Shown one piece after another: positions 4,975 through 6,811 of a stretch of 6,811 bases of DNA (position 1 is its first letter; every line of letters begins with the position of its first letter). The position numbers and the translations under genes are program-made. The stretch spans positions 1 to 6,811 of the forward strand of contig CAYTNN010000237.1 in assembly GCA_964439135.1 (NCBI GenBank), given 5' to 3'. The DNA is from JAFGPJ01 sp964439135 (GTDB lineage Bacteria > Planctomycetota > Phycisphaerae > Sedimentisphaerales > Anaerobacaceae). The notes beneath the pieces were generated by a model. The model saw only the letters and a list, made by a program, of their open reading frames with translations, made no database searches and was not told the origin of the DNA.

Positions 4975-6120
4975 TGCAAAGTCGCACAGAATCGAATCGG
5001 CGATTCCGAGCGCCTGTCGCGTAAGCGAAATCCTGCCGGAGTCCTTCTCGATTAAGCCCAGTTTCCGATACTTTCGAATCGGCTCTGCGAATAATTGAAG
5101 GGCGTCGAAACCGGTTCGGCTTTTGAATTGGGCCAGATCAATTCCGCACCGGCGGCGCAGATTCAGCACGGCGGTTTCACATGCCCGTTCGAGGTCGCTG
5201 AGCGTTTCGCTCGACTCGACCGCGCTTTCGCCGCTCGTGACCGACCGGACATACTTATCGATATCGGCGAAATTCGAACTCCTTGTCCCGTGCAAATACG
5301 AAGCGGCACCGGGCCCGATACCGGCATAACTTCCGTTTGCCCAGTAGTTAAGATTATGCCTGCACTCGAAATCGTGCCTGGCGAAATTCGATATTTCGTA
5401 CTGGTCGATTCCGGCCCGCGCCAGCTCGTCGATTGTCAGCTCGAACATTGCCCGGTCGGTATCCTCATTGACGGCTTCTATCAGGCCCGCGATGAGATCA
5501 CTGCTAAGCGGAGTGCCGTCTTCGTAACTGAGGCCGTAAGCACTTATATGGTCCGGTTGAAGCTCGATTGCCCAGAGGAGATTTTGTTTCCATGAGTCAA
5601 GGCCGGTGCCCGGCACGGCGAAAATCAGATCCAGGCTGATATTGCCGAATCCAGCCGACCTGCCCTGCCGGACCGCCCGGCGTGTGCAATCGACGGTATG
5701 ACCTCTGCCGAGAAAATCCAGCTCCCATTGAGTAAAAGACTGTGCCCCGATCGAAAGCCGGTTTACCCCTGCTTTGCGCAGCTCACGCAGCAATTCCATA
5801 TCGACCTGTCCGGGATTGACCTCGACGGTAAATTCTTGTGCCGCAGGGCACTGCTGCTTAGCCCGGGCGACCAGCCGGAGCAGGTGTTCCCGCTCAAGGG
5901 CGCTCGGACTTCCGCCGCCGATGTAAATGGTTTTTATGCCGTCGCTCGATTCGTACCGTTCCATCTCGGCAATCATCGCAGAAACAACGGCACCCACATC
6001 GTATTGGTCAATGGGTCTGGAATAGAAGCCACAGTAGCGGCACTTGGCCCGGCAAAAAGGCACGTGCACGTATAAGCCTGGGCCGTCCGAATCGAATTTT
6101 GAACTACCGTTACCTGACAT
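4966..6120 (-). CDS. hemW: Radical SAM family heme chaperone HemW (coproporphyrinogen oxidase-like)
   Basis: 384 aa, matching HemW length. HemW proteins bind heme and a [4Fe-4S] cluster and deliver heme to respiratory proteins; older annotations call them HemN-like oxygen-independent coproporphyrinogen III oxidase. Seen: YVHVPFCRAKCRYCGF with the radical SAM cysteines C23, C27, C30 (CxxxCxxC) and F32 after the last cysteine, which favours HemW because HemN has CxxxCxxCxC. Then IGGGSPS (67-73), EVNPGQVD, RLSIGAQSF, GFGNISLDLIFAVPG, HISAYGLSYEDGTPL, and the HNLNYW...YAGIGPGAASYL block, followed by the HemN C-terminal domain. The frame stays open to an ATG at 6237, but the start at 6120 is preferred: AAAGG (6133-6129) is 8 nt upstream, and the product then begins about 16 residues before YVHVPFC, as is usual. 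It is convergent with the oxidoreductase and divergent from the FAD dehydrogenase. Confidence 0.92.
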   Translation of the reverse strand: MSGNGSSKFDSDGPGLYVHVPFCRAKCRYCGFYSRPIDQYDVGAVVSAMIAEMERYESSDGIKTIYIGGGSPSALEREHLLRLVARAKQQCPAAQEFTVEVNPGQVDMELLRELRKAGVNRLSIGAQSFTQWELDFLGRGHTVDCTRRAVRQGRSAGFGNISLDLIFAVPGTGLDSWKQNLLWAIELQPDHISAYGLSYEDGTPLSSDLIAGLIEAVNEDTDRAMFELTIDELARAGIDQYEISNFARHDFECRHNLNYWANGSYAGIGPGAASYLHGTRSSNFADIDKYVRSVTSGESAVESSETLSDLERACETAVLNLRRRCGIDLAQFKSRTGFDALQLFAEPIRKYRKLGLIEKDSGRISLTRQALGIADSILCDFALV

Positions 6121-6128
6121 TTTCCATA

Positions 6129-6133
6129 CCTTT
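6129..6133 (-). promoter_or_regulatory. Ribosome binding site deciding the hemW start
   Basis: On the minus strand AAAGG ends 8 nt before the ATG at 6120. It supports the 384-residue product over the 423-residue extension from an ATG at 6237, whose extra residues do not resemble any known HemW N-terminus. Confidence 0.45.
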
Positions 6134-6202
6134 GCAACTGACTTAAATTCTTGCGAGAACCTGTCAGAGCTTACCAGAAATTCGCCGGGTGTGAAAGAGG
6201 TG

Positions 6203-6229
6203 CGGCCGAAGAACCGGCCGGCGTTTTTT
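6203..6229 (+). terminator. Intrinsic-terminator-like hairpin with T6 tract
   Basis: CGGCCG (6203-6208), loop AAGAAC, CGGCCG (6215-6220), then GCG and six T (6224-6229) on the plus strand. The 6-bp all-GC stem with a following T-tract looks like a rho-independent terminator, though three bases separate stem and T run. No plus-strand gene lies upstream; that strand is antisense to hemW. It could stop antisense or read-through transcription before the FAD dehydrogenase promoter. On the minus strand the same hairpin would lie in the hemW leader, without a T-tract. Confidence 0.4.
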
Positions 6230-6262
6230 CCAATCAATACGTAATGCCGTATTATTTTTAAT

Positions 6263-6291
6263 TTGAACCCGAGCCACGCCCCATTTATATT
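6263..6291 (+). promoter_or_regulatory. Candidate sigma-70 promoter for the FAD-dependent dehydrogenase
   Basis: TTGAAC (6263-6268), a 17-bp spacer and TATATT (6286-6291, 5/6 to consensus). The predicted start is near 6298, leaving a leader of about 37 nt before the ATG at 6335. It lies downstream of the hairpin at 6203-6229, so that hairpin would not be in this transcript. I found no comparably good leftward promoter for hemW in the same region. Confidence 0.5.
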
Positions 6292-6334
6292 CGACCATAA
6301 TTTTAATTACCGATTCACTGAAGAATTGAAACTT

Positions 6335-6811
6335 ATGATCAGACTCAGAGATATAGCACTGCCTTTCGACCACAAGCCGGATTCGCTGGCGGCGAGTATT
6401 GTCAAACGGCTGAAGATATCCGGGCAGGAGCTTCTTGACTATACGATAATTCGCAAATCCATAGATGCAAGGCGCAAAAACAATATTGTGGCGGTTTATA
6501 CGATAGATGTCCGAGTCAAAAATGAGACTGAGCTGCTCTCCCGATTTTCGCAGGACATCAGGATTTCTGCCGCTCCCGACATGAGTTACCGGATGCCGGC
6601 GATCGGCAATATGCAGGGCCTTCGGCCGGTTGTTGTCGGAAGCGGTCCCTGCGGGCTCTTTGCCGCTTTGATTCTTGCGCAGCTCGGCTTTAAGCCCCTG
6701 CTTATAGAAAGAGGAAAGGACGTCAAATCGAGGATAAAGGACGTCCAGAATTTCTGGCGTAAAGGACAGCTCGACCCGGAATCTAATGCGCAGTTCGGCG
6801 AAGGCGGAGCC
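6335..6811 (+). CDS. COG2509-type FAD-dependent dehydrogenase, N-terminal part (3' end outside window)
   Basis: 159 codons to the right edge with no stop. This family is an uncharacterised flavoprotein dehydrogenase, usually about 450-550 aa; its substrate is not established. Seen: a roughly 95-residue N-terminal extension (MIRLRDIALPFDHKPDSL..., SIDARRKNNIVAVYTIDVRV) typical of the family, then the FAD dinucleotide-binding loop VVVGSGPCGLFAAL (GSGPCG at 102-107) with the ribose-binding glutamate E125 in LLIERGKDV. DVQNFWRKGQLDPESN and QFGEGGA follow at the edge, where the family motif would continue into GTFSDGKL-like residues. The start is supported by similarity and by the promoter; the Shine-Dalgarno is weak (GAAGAA at 6320-6325). 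It is divergent from hemW. The window contains only the N-terminal third. Confidence 0.87.
   Translation, partial: MIRLRDIALPFDHKPDSLAASIVKRLKISGQELLDYTIIRKSIDARRKNNIVAVYTIDVRVKNETELLSRFSQDIRISAAPDMSYRMPAIGNMQGLRPVVVGSGPCGLFAALILAQLGFKPLLIERGKDVKSRIKDVQNFWRKGQLDPESNAQFGEGGA

Noticed and set aside
5095..5595. 166-residue plus-strand ORF
   Set aside because: It is antisense to hemW, with no recognisable domain and no promoter or RBS of note.
827..6186. AATTCGCC recurring at about 827, 2990, 3647 and 6179 as a possible dispersed element
   Set aside because: The flanks differ at every copy and one copy is inside a coding region. An 8-mer of this kind recurring is not enough to call an element.
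4966..6237. hemW starting at the ATG at 6237
   Set aside because: The 39 extra residues do not resemble HemW N-termini. The ATG at 6120 has an RBS and the expected distance to the CxxxCxxC motif.

Overview
This is a bacterial chromosomal fragment, probably from a draft or metagenome-assembled genome, because it contains a run of exactly 100 N. Two Gfo/Idh/MocA-type oxidoreductases, a xylose-isomerase-like sugar isomerase/epimerase and an enolase-superfamily enzyme suggest a saccharolytic heterotroph. The protein style resembles Planctomycetota, perhaps Phycisphaerae-like, but this is inferred from remembered family resemblance and not from a search. No rRNA, tRNA, CRISPR array, transposase or phage gene is visible.

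Layout. On the minus strand, 1-596 is the N-terminal part of a Gfo/Idh/MocA oxidoreductase that runs off the left edge. A 386-bp divergent intergenic region (597-982) follows. It carries one good promoter in each direction, each with palindromic or repeated candidate operator motifs. On the plus strand, 983-2380 encodes an MLE-subgroup enolase-superfamily enzyme. Its start is moved from an upstream TTG to the ATG at 983 because the TTG lies inside the promoter. Next is a 212-bp spacer with two palindromes and a possible 32-residue cysteine-rich ORF. It precedes a small gene (2593-2988) of the eRF1-domain-1/'translational machinery protein' type, whose codon use differs from its neighbours. A TATAAT-bearing promoter then leads into a sugar phosphate isomerase/epimerase (3163 onward, cut by the gap at 3801) and a complete Gfo/Idh/MocA oxidoreductase (3901-4941). 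On the minus strand, 4966-6120 is hemW (radical SAM heme chaperone). Divergent from it, a COG2509-type FAD-dependent dehydrogenase starts at 6335 and runs off the right edge.

How the genes fit together. The isomerase and the second oxidoreductase probably form one operon for sugar or cyclitol oxidation/isomerisation. The left oxidoreductase and the enolase-superfamily protein are a divergent pair that may share regulation and may act on sugars or sugar acids. hemW and the FAD dehydrogenase are unrelated redox/housekeeping genes. I see no clearly new multi-gene system. The most useful second-look items are the two divergent promoters with their candidate operators, the long insertion in the enolase-family protein, the compositionally distinct small gene with its leader, and the assembly gap that falsely joins two enzymes into one ORF.
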